DNA of 64,000 nucleotides from Spirodela intermedia (GCA_902729315.2 LR746271.1:3122001-3186000); one strand, 5' to 3'; counted from the stretch's first letter, positions 44,819 to 57,647 are shown. Notes: a model not told the origin generated them from the letters alone. Numbers and translations are program-made.

Positions 44819-47751
44819 GCCGAGCCCATCGAATTAGGGTTTTATCCTCCTCCCCCTTCCGGTCTTATCCAAACGAAATGGGCGGCGTCACTTTCCCCCG
44901 GGACAAGTTGCGCGGAACCGGCCGGAACAACGACCTAAACGGAGTCAACTCGGTCCGAGTCGGGCCTCCTCCCCCCAGCAAGTTTCTAGTGCGATATCAG
45001 TACGGAGGAGAAATTGAGAAAACAAATCAATAAATACGGGCAAAATTTTAAAAGTTCATTAAAAAAAGATTAGATCACAATTTTCATGGGAAAGAGCATA
45101 AAAAAATAAATTGATTTTTTTTATAAAAATAAAATAATGGCCCGCATATTATATCGGGGGGATTTTGAATGGGCGACACGCAGAGCATAGTATTTTGTGA
45201 TAAAATGCATAGTCAATTTATTTGCCCATCCGTAATATATGCAAGTGAGGGCCATAAGCTGCAGCAATTATCGTATTTTTTTTGCATATATTTCTATTAA
45301 TAAAAAATTAAAAACTTTTTAATTCCAAACACTAAGCGTTAGCTATCATGCGAACATGTCTACTCTTAGAATTAATATATTTAGCCAAGAGCAGTAACCC
45401 GCCAACACAGGAAATGGAGTCGCTCAATCCCCCCATTAGATTGAGAGCGGCGATCCCCAATATAAATTTAGGGGAAACTTAGGAGCTAATCTAGGCTCTG
45501 ATGATTAAATAATCATCACTGGTTCATGTTTTAGGAAGGGAGAAGGTGGTCATCTGGTCATGGAGTTGGGCAGGGGCACCAAGGAACATTCTCAGAGAAA
45601 GATAAGGCAGAGAGGATGAGAACCTTCAAGAGAGAAGACTGTGGAGATTTCAAGGGCACCATAGACAAAATTCTCATTTTCCTGATACTCTGTTCCCTGC
45701 CAACTCCTGCAGACTTATGTACATAATTTCCCAACTATCGAAAGTGCAATTCAATTGTTCCTATAATGCTGAGACAGACACAGATTGAAATTTTAATCTC
45801 TGTTAGGTGCAGATATCTGTGATCAAGAACATATTACCAAGAAAAAAAATATTTATAAGAAGCATGAACTTGACACCGAATGAAAACCCATCTTGACAAA
45901 AAAAAAAAGGACTTAGAGGAAGAAAGAGGGATGTCTTTACAGTCATGAAGACAATTAGCAACTATGCAAAAGGGCGTGGGGAAAACATCCTGGTTTCACC
46001 CACAAAGCTGCCTCAATTCATTCTGGCATCCCCTCCACATTTAAGAGAAAAAAATCAAATCAAACTTTATCACCGTCAACAAAAGGAATTATCGAAAATT
46101 TCACTATTATACATCATATTTGACCCAACTTTTCTTGAAAACAATTTAATGTACAAAAATATTGGTAAGGCTCTAAACGGGTTAATTGAATTACTGTAAT
46201 CTTACAAAAAACAGATTTTTGCACAATTTTGCGGATTCAACAACTGTGGGGCCAGGATTGGGAGCAATCCTCGGAAGTATTTGGCAAAGGACGCCCTTCA
46301 AAGCCATTGATGGCCCCGGTGCATCTACCTTGATGAAGGAAATAACTCAGATGCATCTGTACATCATACAGCCACCAAGCCAATGAGCATAGGCTTATTA
46401 AGGAAATCTTAGTTTTCAAGAGAGGACTCAAACACTCACGTCTCACCTGCTTCTCATGGAGTTTTATGAGCGCTTTTTTCATTGATTTCTTCTTTCTTAA
46501 CTCTGTACCAAAACAGCGTATTACAATAGAAATATTATGAACGTTCACCATCAAACATGTATAAATTTTCGTTTGGTCAGTCTAATCAATAAGGCATGGC
46601 CTGCGTTAAGTCTGAATTTTTTATTAAAAATTAATCTTCAATGATGTAAATTTGGAGAGATACCATAGTTTAGTGTCAACCACTTTCAGGGGGAAAAGAC
46701 AAGTTACTATGGCAGAGCAAACTTTTTAATCATAGTTGATGCATGTGTCATCAGGAATATTCAATGCATCAATGATCCACAACGAAAAATGTAATAATTT
46801 TCAATCACAAAAAAGGCACACCTAAACCAAGCGGGGCCCCATGCAGTCCACATGAGCATCTTATTAGGATGCTTGCCCAGGCAGACTAAACGTCTTGGCA
46901 TGTTTACGGACATTGAGATAAACGTCAAGTGAACATATGAAGCCAGACACCTAGATCAACCCAAAGATATAAATGTCAATAAAACCCTTCTTTTTATTTA
47001 ATACATTTAGTTTTAAGTCCCTGTAAATGTTTATATGGTGGATAAGCTCTTGTATTTATTTTCTTCAGTGTTTAGTCCTCCAAACATACCGACTAAGCAC
47101 CGGTACTGAGTTTCAATGCTCTGAGAAAATGACAAGTTAGCACGGAATATTCCATCAGAGGTGAAAAAAGAAACTCTCAATTACTGCTCACAACCCCCCC
47201 CCCCCCCCCCTCAAGCTATCTACCCTCTTCCCATCTGGTGAACCGTACACTCATCGGCCTGGTTGTCCCCCAGCATCCAGCGCACCTCCCCCTTACATTC
47301 TATACATCCCACATGCACGATAAGGTTGAGATAGGAGCATAGGGCCGTATTCAGAAAAAATGTCATTTGGTCCGTTGCTAACCATGGTAAAGTCCAACTC
47401 TGATGGACATAACAAAAGGGATAAAAAATATTTGGAGAACTGTCTGTTAGAAATCAATATGGAGCTTATGCATCATTTTGGGGTAAAAAAATATACGTAA
47501 AATAATGGTATAATTCCAAAGTTCAACAATATAAGTCTGGATATTGCTCATAAACAAATAAATGATATATTAGTCTATGCAGTACAGGCAATCAATTAGA
47601 GGCAAGAACGAGAAGACTCCAGCAACCTCAAGTTGTTGCACACCATATGAAATCGTCCGGTATCTTAGGATTTAATTCTATACAGCAAAGGTTGATATTA
47701 TGAGGCGAAAAGATGATACAGATTTTTTTTGACTTGATCAATACAAAATAA
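44819..47751. other. Intergenic between MRF promoter and PPR gene
   Basis: GC-rich to about 45,000, then AT-rich with no recognisable gene. A C homopolymer lies at 47194-47210. Short frames in both strands show no known motif. Confidence 0.5.
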
Positions 47752-47757
47752 TTTATT
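47752..47757 (-). terminator. Candidate poly(A) signal of the PPR gene
   Basis: AATAAA on the minus strand, about 130 nt beyond the stop codon. It is assigned by position only. Confidence 0.35.
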
Positions 47758-47888
47758 TCGAAATCAAGCATGTTTAAAATTTGTATCATAAATAGTAATA
47801 TATACATGTGAATAAAATAGTAACACTTACGTGAGCACATCATTCAAATGCCGTGAGAAGTGAACCATGAACGCTGAAATGAAGTCTG

Positions 47889-50156
47889 TTATTGTTTCCT
47901 ATATGTCTTTACAGAAAACATGTCTTCGCTAACAAATGGTTGACCTCTTCTAGATACATCTGCTAGCTTATTATAGATCTCTGGCAGTGTCTTCCCAGAA
48001 TTCACAATATTCCTCATTTCTGGAGGCCGAGGTCCTAAAATGTCTATATCAATACTTGCGCCATAAAGCTGACAAGATCTCATCACAGCATCATAAGCCT
48101 TTGCAGATAGACAGAGACCCTCGTTAAGGGCCCTCAAGTACATCTCATAGGCAACCCTCGGTTTTCCATCCCTTGATAATGCTTCAATCAGCATTTCATA
48201 AGTTATCTCATTTGGTATGATATTCCTAACTTTCATTCGGTGAAACCACTCAAAAGCAGCACTTCCTAAATTGTTTCTCGCACATCCACTAATAATCGCA
48301 TTGAAAGTGACCACAGTTGGATCAATTCCTGATGAAGTCATGTCACGGATAACTGAATCCACCAGCTCAGTCCTTCCATTCCCAATGTAGATAGAAGCCA
48401 AGATAGTGTATGCATACAAATTCGGCTTGATTCCCATTTTACACATATGATCCCACACACGAAGGGCCTCATCATAAAGCTTACCCTTCTCAAGAGCACT
48501 CAGCAGTGCTCCATAAGAAACTATTGTGGGCTTCTCTCCGTAGTCAACCATCCTCCTAAATATCTGGACGGCTGCAGAAGTCTCTGATGCCTTTGAACAT
48601 GCAACAAGAACAGCATTCCATTCTCTAGCTCCTGGTCTCAAGCCTTTGTCTTGCATCTTGTTGAGCAGCCTAAGTCCCCATCTCCAAATTCCTCTTTTCC
48701 TGGCAGCAGAGAGTAGAACGTTGAAATGAGAGATGATTAATTCATAGGATAAATTATTAGGTTTCGGTCCCTCATCTAGTAGATCTTCATATATCTCGAG
48801 TGCCGTCCACCATTTTTTTGCCTTCCCCATTAACCAAATAATATGGTTGCATACTGATAAACTTATTCCAGTTTCCAGGCTCCTTATCCTCCTATACAGC
48901 TCTCTAGCCACAACGTGATGGACGTCACTAGTACATGCCCACGCCAATTTCTCAAATTCTACTCGCCCTCCAGATAAGCCTGCCTTGTCCATATCTGCAA
49001 AAAGCTCAAGGATTCTGGAAGTCTGGTTATCTCCCTTAACAAGCCACTGTCGTATCACTTGGTAGCAGATGCGAACGGTAAAACTTTTTAACTTTACAAA
49101 CTCAAACTCCCAGTCCTCGTTACTGGTTCTCGCAATTTCCCCTCTCTCATATTTGTTTCTCAATTCTGAAAAGAATACAATGGCACCACTGGCATCTCCA
49201 GTTTTCTGATAGGTCAGTAAGGCTGTTGAGTAGGTTGCAGGAGATGGAGAAATGCCCTTATCCTCCATGTGAGCTAGAACACTTCGAGCTTCAGCTTGCT
49301 TTCCTTGCTCTATGTAGATATACATCAAGGTATTGTAGGTTACAATGTTTGGCAGTATACCTTGTTCTGTCATGTCTGCCATTACTCTATCTGCTTGGAC
49401 ATACTCTCCTGACTGTCTCACAGCACCTAACAAGCTATTGTATATGATCACATTTGGAACAATCGCTCCGTTGCCTTCTCTCCTTTTCCTCTTAAGCCAT
49501 TCAACAAGAGCAAAGGCAGCATCCAATTTCTTATCCATGCCAAAACCCTTGATCATAGATGAATAAACAGTAGGATGGATCTCTTCCAGTTTGCCAAGCA
49601 CCTCCTCCACATCATCGGCTGTGATAGAGTCCCACAAACTCTGTGCCAATGCTCGGACATCCAATCTTGCCTTCCTGTCGCCAGTGTGTTCTCCTAGTCT
49701 TTCGTTCACACTATCTTCTTTCTCCTCCCGAGAAGAAGCAGTTTTCACATCATCCTCTTCACCAAAATTGACCACATCTTTCCCTACTTCGTTCACTTCG
49801 GAATAACAAACTGCGGCATTGTCCATTGTCACAGAATCCGGATTGGAACCTTGACTGTTGACGACACCCGCAGGAGCTTCTTCCTCCAACGCCCAAGACA
49901 AGGCGAAGGACGGACGGAAGGAACCCCTCCCATTCCCACAAAGAAGGAACAAGCTCAAGTTCGATCCACCGCCAAAAACCCTCTCCTTCGAAACACACAG
50001 CAAATGGACGCAGCCTCCACAGGATGGCTCGCAGATTTCCAACCTCGTCCTTGTCCTCCGCCGCTTCCCCAACGACGGACAAGGAACCATCTGAGAACAT
50101 CCCACGGCGCTCCCCCCGACCGCCCCTCTCGGGTGGAACATGCTCAACGTCTGCAT
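47889..50156 (-). CDS. Pentatricopeptide repeat protein, probably chloroplast-targeted, LPE1-like
   Basis: Intronless 755-residue P-class PPR protein; such proteins bind organellar RNA in a sequence-specific way and control its stability, splicing or translation. The N-terminus is rich in Arg, Ser and Gly with few acidic residues to about 90, as in a transit peptide, followed by an acidic low-complexity linker (about 115-160). A conserved opening EEIHPTVYSSMIKGFG (about 191-206) precedes tandem 35-residue repeats near 233, 268 and 303 (PNVIIYNSLLGAV; PNIVTYNTLMYIY) and a second set at about 510-715 (PTIVSYGALLSALEKG; PNLYAYTILASIY; PTVVTFNAIISG; PNEITYEMLIEAL). No DYW, E or SMR domain is seen. 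The architecture recalls Arabidopsis LPE1 (At3g46610), which promotes psbA translation, but that match is from memory and not certain. The first ATG is used; a later in-frame start would shorten the transit peptide. Confidence 0.9.
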   Translation of the reverse strand: MQTLSMFHPRGAVGGSAVGCSQMVPCPSLGKRRRTRTRLEICEPSCGGCVHLLCVSKERVFGGGSNLSLFLLCGNGRGSFRPSFALSWALEEEAPAGVVNSQGSNPDSVTMDNAAVCYSEVNEVGKDVVNFGEEDDVKTASSREEKEDSVNERLGEHTGDRKARLDVRALAQSLWDSITADDVEEVLGKLEEIHPTVYSSMIKGFGMDKKLDAAFALVEWLKRKRREGNGAIVPNVIIYNSLLGAVRQSGEYVQADRVMADMTEQGILPNIVTYNTLMYIYIEQGKQAEARSVLAHMEDKGISPSPATYSTALLTYQKTGDASGAIVFFSELRNKYERGEIARTSNEDWEFEFVKLKSFTVRICYQVIRQWLVKGDNQTSRILELFADMDKAGLSGGRVEFEKLAWACTSDVHHVVARELYRRIRSLETGISLSVCNHIIWLMGKAKKWWTALEIYEDLLDEGPKPNNLSYELIISHFNVLLSAARKRGIWRWGLRLLNKMQDKGLRPGAREWNAVLVACSKASETSAAVQIFRRMVDYGEKPTIVSYGALLSALEKGKLYDEALRVWDHMCKMGIKPNLYAYTILASIYIGNGRTELVDSVIRDMTSSGIDPTVVTFNAIISGCARNNLGSAAFEWFHRMKVRNIIPNEITYEMLIEALSRDGKPRVAYEMYLRALNEGLCLSAKAYDAVMRSCQLYGASIDIDILGPRPPEMRNIVNSGKTLPEIYNKLADVSRRGQPFVSEDMFSVKTYRKQ

Positions 50157-50927
50157 CCTCGGGGAATCAGGAGCAGCACAAGTCCATCACACAGAACTCC
50201 ACACTCCTGCAACAACGACGACCGGAACAACAACACAGGGAGGGGGGCGAGCGAGGGAGGAGGAGCTGCTTCATTCGTACCTCCGTGGCCGAGGGGCCTC
50301 CATGTCTGGGGATTCCTCCACCTCTTTCCCACTCGTCCTCCGCCTTGGCTGATGCTGCGTTCTCAGCCACAGAAGAGAGAACTGGAGCGACCGGCAAGCT
50401 TGTCAGCCACCAGATTGCTTGGTGGGGACCCACCTCAAGAAACAAAATGCGCGTAGAAGGCCCAGCCCATTTTCGGGCGACATCGGCCCACCACGGCCCA
50501 GTGTTGGACAAGCATTTTTCATAAATTTTCTCACACGGGTGCAGCGAAAGGAATGAAGGTTTCACACGTGCGAATAAATGTTTGTCGACACTCTTTTTTT
50601 TTCTTCGTGTTCAAGTTTATTTAATGAATGTTTTTATGCAATAACAAATGATGTGATGACAGCTAATGGTAATAAACCGGCTTCAACAATGTCGCAAGCT
50701 TCTGTCCATTCGATCACCTCATTTAATTACTATATTTATTGGCATGATGATACGCGGAAATTTTTACGATAAAAAGAAATTCATAACCCGATGGCGCGAT
50801 CATTATTGACGCGATAATGAAGTCATCTATTTACAGATGCCCGCCTCTTACTATAGAGGGCACGTTATTCTCACACCGCCCCAAAATTCTGCACCCGCGC
50901 CCCCTCCCACGACCTCCGCGTAGCTAA
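50157..50927. other. Intergenic between the CCT gene 3' end and the PPR promoter
   Basis: The PPR promoter side (to about 50,560) is GC-rich and free of known motifs. The rest is AT-rich 3'-flank of the CCT gene. No gene is supported. Confidence 0.5.
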
Positions 50928-52376
50928 TCACGAGTCCTCGTCCCTCCGCACGAAGCGGCCCTGAAAGAAATGGAGCCAACACGTGTGAGCAGCCGTATCA
51001 CGTCAGATTCTTCCGGGTTCGGGTCGGTCAGGACTTACCTTGATTCGGGGACGCTTCTCGGCGTTGAGTTTGCGGACCTCGTATCGGATCCGCTTCTCGT
51101 ACAGCCGCCGCCGCCGCTTCTCCTTGTATCGCATCACCCGCGCCACCCTGTCTTCCCGGAGCTCCACCGGCTTTTCCTCCCCGGCGGCGTCGCTGCCGCC
51201 GCCGTCGGGGACCGTCCAGAGGCCCGCTCCGCCGCCGCATCCCGCCACGTCGACGAACACCTGCAACAGAGGCACGATCGACCGTCAGAACTTTAACTAT
51301 CCTGCAGCGCAAAGAAAGCGACGCTCGCACGTAGGATCCGCTCGTGCTCGAGCAACCGACAGAGTCGGACCCTTCTTTGCGGCCTTCCGACTGGTGGGGT
51401 ATGGATGGACGGCTGTGATTTATTTCTGCTGGAGTATATGTGGCCCGTACGATGGTGGTCGGTGGATCTGAGCGGGAGCATTAAGGGAGCTGTCCCTAAA
51501 TATCTTGAAGATATAGAAAAACACCCTGATGAGATATGTATTTCCGCCACAACCCTGGTTTAATATTCGGAAAATATTCCTCATTCTCCTGGGTGGCGAA
51601 ATCGGACAAGAGGTAACTCGAAGTTATAATATAAAATTTAAAATATAGGAATATAGTGCTGGCGGAGAGGTCAACATCAGAGTCAACGACGGGGAGGCGA
51701 CGAGGTGCGAGGGGCTCACCGCTGAATAATGGAGGGGGGCGGCGGTGTGGTGGAGATCAGGAACAACTTGGTGCGCCTCCTCCTCCACGTAGAGAGGGCT
51801 CTGGTCGGGCCAGGCGTTGAGAACCCTGTCGTAGTCGAGTTTAAGAGAGAGCCGCCGTGAGACACTGGACAATAGATCGGTGCCGCCGCCGCTGGCCACG
51901 TCGCCTTCCTCCTCCGCCGTGGCCCACCTCTCCCTCCCCCGCAGCGCCGCCCTCGCGAGCCCGCCGCCGTAGGAGGAAGAGCAGGCGGAGTAGTTGGCAG
52001 AGGAGGAGGAAGGGGACAGCGGGTCCTCCGACAGGGCCGAGGAGGACGAGTTGCCGCCGGCGGCAGCGGCGGCGGCGGAGGGGGAGCCGAGAAGGGAGTG
52101 GATGGTGACGGCGTCGTCGTTGGGGAAGAAGCGAGAGAGGTGGTCATCTTGGGGATCGTCAGGATGACCGGCGGTGGGATGAAGTGGAAAGAGATCCAGC
52201 TGCTGCTGCTGATGATCCGACGGAGACGGTGGCGGCCGCGTATCATCGCAGCTTGACGGCGTGGAAGATGCGGCGGCGGGCTTCATGGGCGGCGCCGCAG
52301 CGGAGGAAGCAGCTGCCAGGCGGCGGCGGAGGCTGAGGTACCGCGTTTTCCTCCTCCCCGACGACCTAGTTGTCAT
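50928..52376 (-). CDS. CCT-domain protein (CMF type, no B-box), three exons
   Basis: Nuclear regulator with a C-terminal CCT domain, as in CONSTANS, TOC1 and CMF proteins; the CCT domain binds NF-Y subunits and DNA and supports nuclear import. Coding exons in transcript order: 52376-51720, 51260-51039, 50960-50928; 912 nt, 303 residues, all junctions in phase 0 (donors GTGAGC and GTAAGT). The CCT domain is complete across exons 2-3: [47 protein letters not shown]. The N-terminus is basic ([20 protein letters not shown]) and the middle is low-complexity Ser, Ala and Pro. No B-box zinc finger or response-regulator domain is present, so this is a CMF-type member. Typical roles are flowering time, light or carbon responses, but the specific role cannot be told from sequence. 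The last exon has only 11 codons including stop. Confidence 0.92.
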
Positions 52377-52379
52377 GAA

Positions 52380-52505
52380 GAGCAGAGAGAGAGAGAGAGA
52401 GCAGGAGGGGAAGAGGAAAGAGAAGGGAGAAGAGAGATGGGGAAGGAGAGAGAGAGAGAGGAGGGGGGAGGGGGGGAGGGAGAGGGTTCTTCTGTGGAAC
52501 TGTTG
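52380..52505. repeat. GA-rich tract (CT-rich on sense strand) in the presumed 5' UTR of the CCT gene
   Basis: GA, GGA and GGG low-complexity runs start right beside the ATG at 52,376. On the minus (sense) strand this is a pyrimidine-rich leader, common in plant 5' UTRs. Confidence 0.75.
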
Positions 52506-52590
52506 TCGCTGAGTCCAGCAGGAAGGGGAGAGAGGTGGGCGGGGGAAAGATCAGACCAAAAAGCGACGATGGGGAGGACCTTTTAGGACG

Positions 52591-52608
52591 ACGTGGCATC
52601 CACGTGGC
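52591..52608. promoter_or_regulatory. Paired ACGTGGC elements upstream of the CCT gene
   Basis: ACGTGGC at 52591-52597 and CACGTGGC at 52601-52608, about 220 bp upstream of the ATG. They are G-box/ABRE-type cores spaced one helical turn apart. Assignment to the CCT gene is by proximity. Confidence 0.45.
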
Positions 52609-53009
52609 ACAAGATGATTCCGCGGAAACTCCTTATCCAGATTTCGCTCCACCCTCCCTCTCACGGTAAGGCCCTTGAAAGAACTCGGCCATTGAAAGAG
52701 CTCACGGGAAGCGGGAGGCCACGACAGCGGAGCCTGTCGGAGATCCCATCGTGGACGTTGGATTTCGATCCAACGGCTCGATCCGCCGGAATTAGGTTCT
52801 AATTCACTGCCGTCGCCGTCGCTCATCGTGCCACGCGTGTTGTCGCTTGCGGGGGCCCCACAATGAGTTTCATCTCCGCCATAACAGGCCAATCGCCGTC
52901 TGCCAGGTCAGAGATATTTTGTTTGGATCTTTTGGCTTCCATCCGCTGTACTGGGAGAGAACCACCACCTTAGTATACTCCGCCGCAGCCCTTCGATTTC
53001 TTTAATCGG

Positions 53010-53031
53010 CTCTCTCTCTCTCTCTCTCTCT
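53010..53031. repeat. (CT)n microsatellite
   Basis: About 11 CT units upstream of the CCT gene. Confidence 0.9.
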
Positions 53032-53557
53032 TGGTCAAGATATAAATATTAATATCTATTACACCCTCCCTCTCACATATTTAAAAAATAATCATTCAAC
53101 CAATAAAAGAGTGAGGAGTTACACCTCACCGCACCAGAAACATCAAAGAGGCCCACCACTCCGGTTTAGGTGTGCACAATAATAAATGGGCTAATTGGGC
53201 CAATACGATGTAGACCTTGGCAATAGGGTTTTTCCACTTTTGGTCATATACGGTTTTGCACCAACTGATGCACTTACCAGACATATACATTGCAGTAAAA
53301 TCAAGTAAGATATTGCATCATTAGGTTACACTGTCTCTTATTAGCTTAGTTTCTACCAGATGAACATCAAGACTTTAGTTACCCTCAACTAGATAAAAAA
53401 TTGTCCTAGTTGTCCAAAATGATTCTTAAAATACTACTGCCTTTTAGAGCCTCGATACATTTGCTGTTGGCAAAATTCTTAGAATGGCAAAACGGGAATT
53501 CGTATAAGAATTATATCAATATAATTTCAAAATACTATCATTATAGAAGTCATTTTA

Positions 53558-53677
53558 AATAAGAAATGACCTCAACTTGTCATACCATCCTTTATCATGT
53601 TGTTTAAGGCTATAAAAAGCTTTTCTAAATCCAAATACAATGTTTGGGATTTTAGGGTTTTTAAAAATAGGTGGCAT
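53558..53677 (-). mobile_element. Copia reverse-transcriptase fragment
   Basis: Minus-strand text PPIFKNPKIPN, FGFRKAFYSLKQ, KGWYDKLRSFLI corresponds to the copia RT segment PPGF.NP..P..V.KL.KALYGLKQAPRAWYD.L..FL. Only about 40 residues are recognisable, with several replaced conserved residues. It is an isolated scrap with no LTR seen. Confidence 0.7.
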
Positions 53678-56600
53678 AGTCCAATACATTATTAGGGTTC
53701 TTTGCATATCCTCAAAGATATTCTTACGATTGCTAATAATTTTGAATTGCATGACATATCTGACTTTAAAAATAATTCTTGTCTTTTCTCTTTTCTCTAT
53801 GGATTCAATGGTTGTTGGGTCCACTCACTCAGTTGACTCACTTATGTCAACTCATGCTCGATCTGCATGAGGCATGAGTTGGTTCACCTATCCTTTTGTG
53901 TGATTTCTCACTGAAAAACTATTTTATTTTGTTCCAAATTCAATTTTCTTCATTTGGACCTCCTCCTTGATAAATCTTTATGTATTTATACATGGAAAAC
54001 ATGGTAAAAATGAGTAGGCTAGATTTAGTATAATTTAGATTGACTAACCATAAATACAACATGAACAATTTTTCTTTTAAAAAAATTATTATCATCAAAA
54101 TATTTCAAAAACATAAAATTCAATTGACTAACTCATGTTGAGTATTAAATATCATGTTTAGAATTTCAAAAAATATATATTTCTATGTAATGTCTATATT
54201 ATTTCCATCATCTATAAAAATACCATCTATCTATTCATTGTTCATCATGGGCCCACACATTGTGAGCTTTTTCTTGAAAGAATAACTTGAAATAAATTAT
54301 AATATGCTCCTAGATGAATGGTCAAAGGGATAAGGTCCTTCATTAAATCATCCACTATGGATGATTAATGGGATAACAAGTTCATAGATGCCCTAGAGCC
54401 AACTGAAGGTAACTCAAGCTTATGTTGTTAATCTTTATTTTAAGATAGAAATCTTATGATGGTGATTGGACTACATAAGATTTGATCAAGCCACAGAAAA
54501 GATGTCAAATCATAATACCTTTTTCCATAAAAGTACTATTATTAACTAAAAACATTTATATAAAGTATTTGATATGATATTGTGATGTGACCCTACTATT
54601 AACCTATAAGATGAGAAGGTTTTAGAGAGGGCAACTAGGTGTAGAATTTTGGAAACGTATGGGACATTAGGGGTTCCTTTGGTAATGTTGTTAGTGGGCA
54701 CATTTTTGGGTGACCTAGAAGTGGAGAGGTGAAGAGACCTCTTCAACCATCTCCCTATAGGTGAACTAATTTTATTGCAGATTTAATTATTTCTATATCT
54801 TCTACCTAATTTCTGTCCCCCCCCCCTTTTTTTTTCTCTATTCGCCTCAATCTTAGTGGGATTATATCACATTTTTAGTGTAATATGCTCAATGATAAAA
54901 ATCTCAAAAATGGCATGATCAAACTCTTAGGTGGTATTGCACTTTTCCCTCTATTTTGAAATAACAATTGTTACAAACCACATATTAGCATTAGACTTGA
55001 GATTAGGGGAAAGCAACTAAAGCAACCTGAGAGAAAGTTTGTTATTATAAGTGCATGTAATTTTTCCCTAATAAAGTCACCCCAACATCATTATACAAGG
55101 AGGGGAGGGGAGGTTGTTACAAGAGTGACAATTTCTTTCTAAAAAATGAAGAACAAGGACTTGTGCTATTGTGAAGGTAGTAAGATTCTCCAAACCACAT
55201 AAATCTAATCTGCTACTTTTGTGCTTGTGTTCTCTATCTATGATGTACATATCTTTACATTGTGCAAGGGGGAACACTCATCTCCTAACATAGGCTTCCT
55301 AAGGCCTTCATGTTTAATGAAGGTTACTTGATGCCACCAGAGGATAGTGTCCTTAAAAAAAGAACTAGGCTGATTTTGACTGAAGCACTATAAAAATATG
55401 GATGATTGGAATTAATAATAATGTATTATTTGAAGAAAAATAAACTATACAAATGACTAATTCAATTCTACTTGAATGATAGTGTTGCCCAAATCAGAAC
55501 ATTAGTTGTTATATATTGACATATGACCCAACTTGCTGGAGATCTTTTGCCATATTTTAAACTATTAAGAGATGTGTAATGCCATATCTCTAAGAGGGTC
55601 TTCTTTTTTCTCTCCTAAGATATTGACACACTTTCTCTCTCCTCAACTTTTATTTTTGAAATCTTATTATTTTATGCCAAAAAAATCTTATTCTAATATA
55701 TAGTTTATTGATGATTCTTTTTAGTGCATTGTGGTTGAAAAATAGAATCAATAACAAATTGACAATATCTTATAATCTAGATCCTTAAAAATTAATGTAA
55801 GAATATCATATTCATGAACATTTTACTTTTTATTTTGATGACTATTTGTATACATTAAAATCTTTAAACCAACACAATCTTGACATACTATGTTATCATC
55901 ATATTTATGTGCTACTATTTATTCACAATATATTTATTATGTTTAAAATATTTCTTTACTATATTATTGTCATACATATACATTGTCTATGATTGGCTCT
56001 CGTGATAATAGATCCAGGCTGCAAGCTTAGCAACTCTTTCCATTGAGCACCATAATCAATTTAAGGAACTTAGCTACCTCACCTTGATTATACTGGCTGT
56101 CCTGATTATGTATTTAGTGGTCTTCCATATCTATGGAAGACAAGGTACCTTCCAACCATAGCTTTCTCCATGGAGAGAGAATCAGCTCAAGTATTTCCTC
56201 AACACAAATAGTTAGGCCTACTCACCCCTCTAAACAGCTTTAGCCATCCTTCAATCCTTCACAAATGGTATTAGTTAGGATGCTAAGTGGGCAGCTCATG
56301 GTCCCAAGTTTGGAAGTACTTGGTAAGGTGGAGCTTTGTGAATAATCAAATGGGCAATTGAAGAGTTAACTATGCAATTAGGTCAATCACGTGAAAGTAT
56401 TGTTCTGCCTTGTGTCAATATTTTACTAGGTAATGTTTTACTATCATACTAATTTGGTTCAAACATCAAACTAGGGCCTTCAATTGGAAGGAAACAATCC
56501 AATGGGCCCAACTACCAAGTATAAAATACCTTGAAAAGCACGACCATACTCTCTTGGTCCTAAAGGTAAGCTTTTTGATAAAGACTGAATATCATCTTTG

Positions 56601-57313
56601 ATAACCCTGTGCCCAGCTAGACCAAGAACGTCCAATACTCGTCTCATTCCCATGTAAGTGAGATAGAAGACATTGTAGCCCCACCTTGCTACGTTCATGA
56701 CAAACTCTAACTCTCATCATCCCACACCTGTGGTTGACCACCATTGACCTGTTTGACTATGAACCTGTTAGCGTTGACCATCAGCCCATTTGGCGAGCCA
56801 AAAACCGGTTGGGGGTATTATGGGCACAACACAGGAGTATCACGTAGCCTTGGGAATTACCCCTTTTAAGGAAACCGAAACCAGGATGCTGAAGGGTGGA
56901 TACCCAAGAAGGACTCGTTGGGATGACGACAGACCGGCGGGGCCCAGCGACGCCGTGTCGGTGCAGTCACGGAGATGCATGTTCTACGTGTGTCGGCGGC
57001 ACTCGGACGGAATCGGATGCTTCTGGACGAAAGCTGAGGAAGAAGACTCGATACCATTTTTTGATGGGCAAAAGGGAAGCGTACTTGTTAATAAAAACCA
57101 TTTTTTTATGGACAAAATGGAAGGGTAGTAGTTAATAAACCGAGGGACTCAAATGCTCTCACGTTTAACTACTGAGCATCGGCTTTGGACCGCTTGAGAC
57201 GGCGGATGTTGTACAACACCAGAGTCACTGTCACTCCATTCCGACGACGAATTACTGCTAGAGAGAGAGAGAAAGACCTTTGACGGCTTTCCAGCGCCCG
57301 AAAAGATGCATGT
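53678..57313. other. Intergenic, AT-rich, then promoter region of the next gene
   Basis: No supported gene. 53,700-56,450 is AT-rich and featureless. An unrecognised exon-like frame on the minus strand (56,533-56,698) is discussed as a finding. From about 56,800 GC rises toward the next gene. Confidence 0.5.
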
Positions 57314-57335
57314 TCTCTCTCTCTCTCTCTCTCTC
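57314..57335. repeat. (CT)n microsatellite upstream of the At3g27390-like gene
   Basis: About 11 CT units, some 310 bp before the ATG, on the sense strand. It may belong to the leader or core promoter. Confidence 0.85.
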
Positions 57336-57647
57336 AACAAACCACTCATCTGAAAACGACAGTGAGCGGGGTCGGTTTTCTGTTGTCTATTGGGTTAAGA
57401 AGAGGGAGGAACCCACTCCCTGCGTTCGTCGGTTGATAGAGGAGGAAAAGAAAAGTGTGGTGCTCCCTTTTTCTCTTTCCTTTCCACTTCGTCCTCTGAT
57501 AGTTGTGTAGGCCGGGGAGATTGTAAAAAACTGCATCCTCTGGAATTGTTGTTTCTGGTGGTGGTAGGGAGAGAGAACAGAAGGCAGACTTCCATCATCT
57601 GGCGCTGCAGCGGTGGGATTTTCTGGTGTCGTTCGTCTGCGGAGACG

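Noticed and set aside
44677-45033. 118-codon plus-strand frame upstream of the MRF gene
   Set aside because: It has no recognisable domain and lies over the ACGT-element promoter region.
49851-50565. Several open frames on both strands upstream of and over the PPR start
   Set aside because: Part overlaps the PPR coding sequence in other frames; the rest is promoter-side GC-rich DNA with no motif.
56790-57135. Overlapping plus-strand frames before the At3g27390-like gene
   Set aside because: No known motif and no splice link to the ATG at 57,648; best read as promoter or leader DNA.
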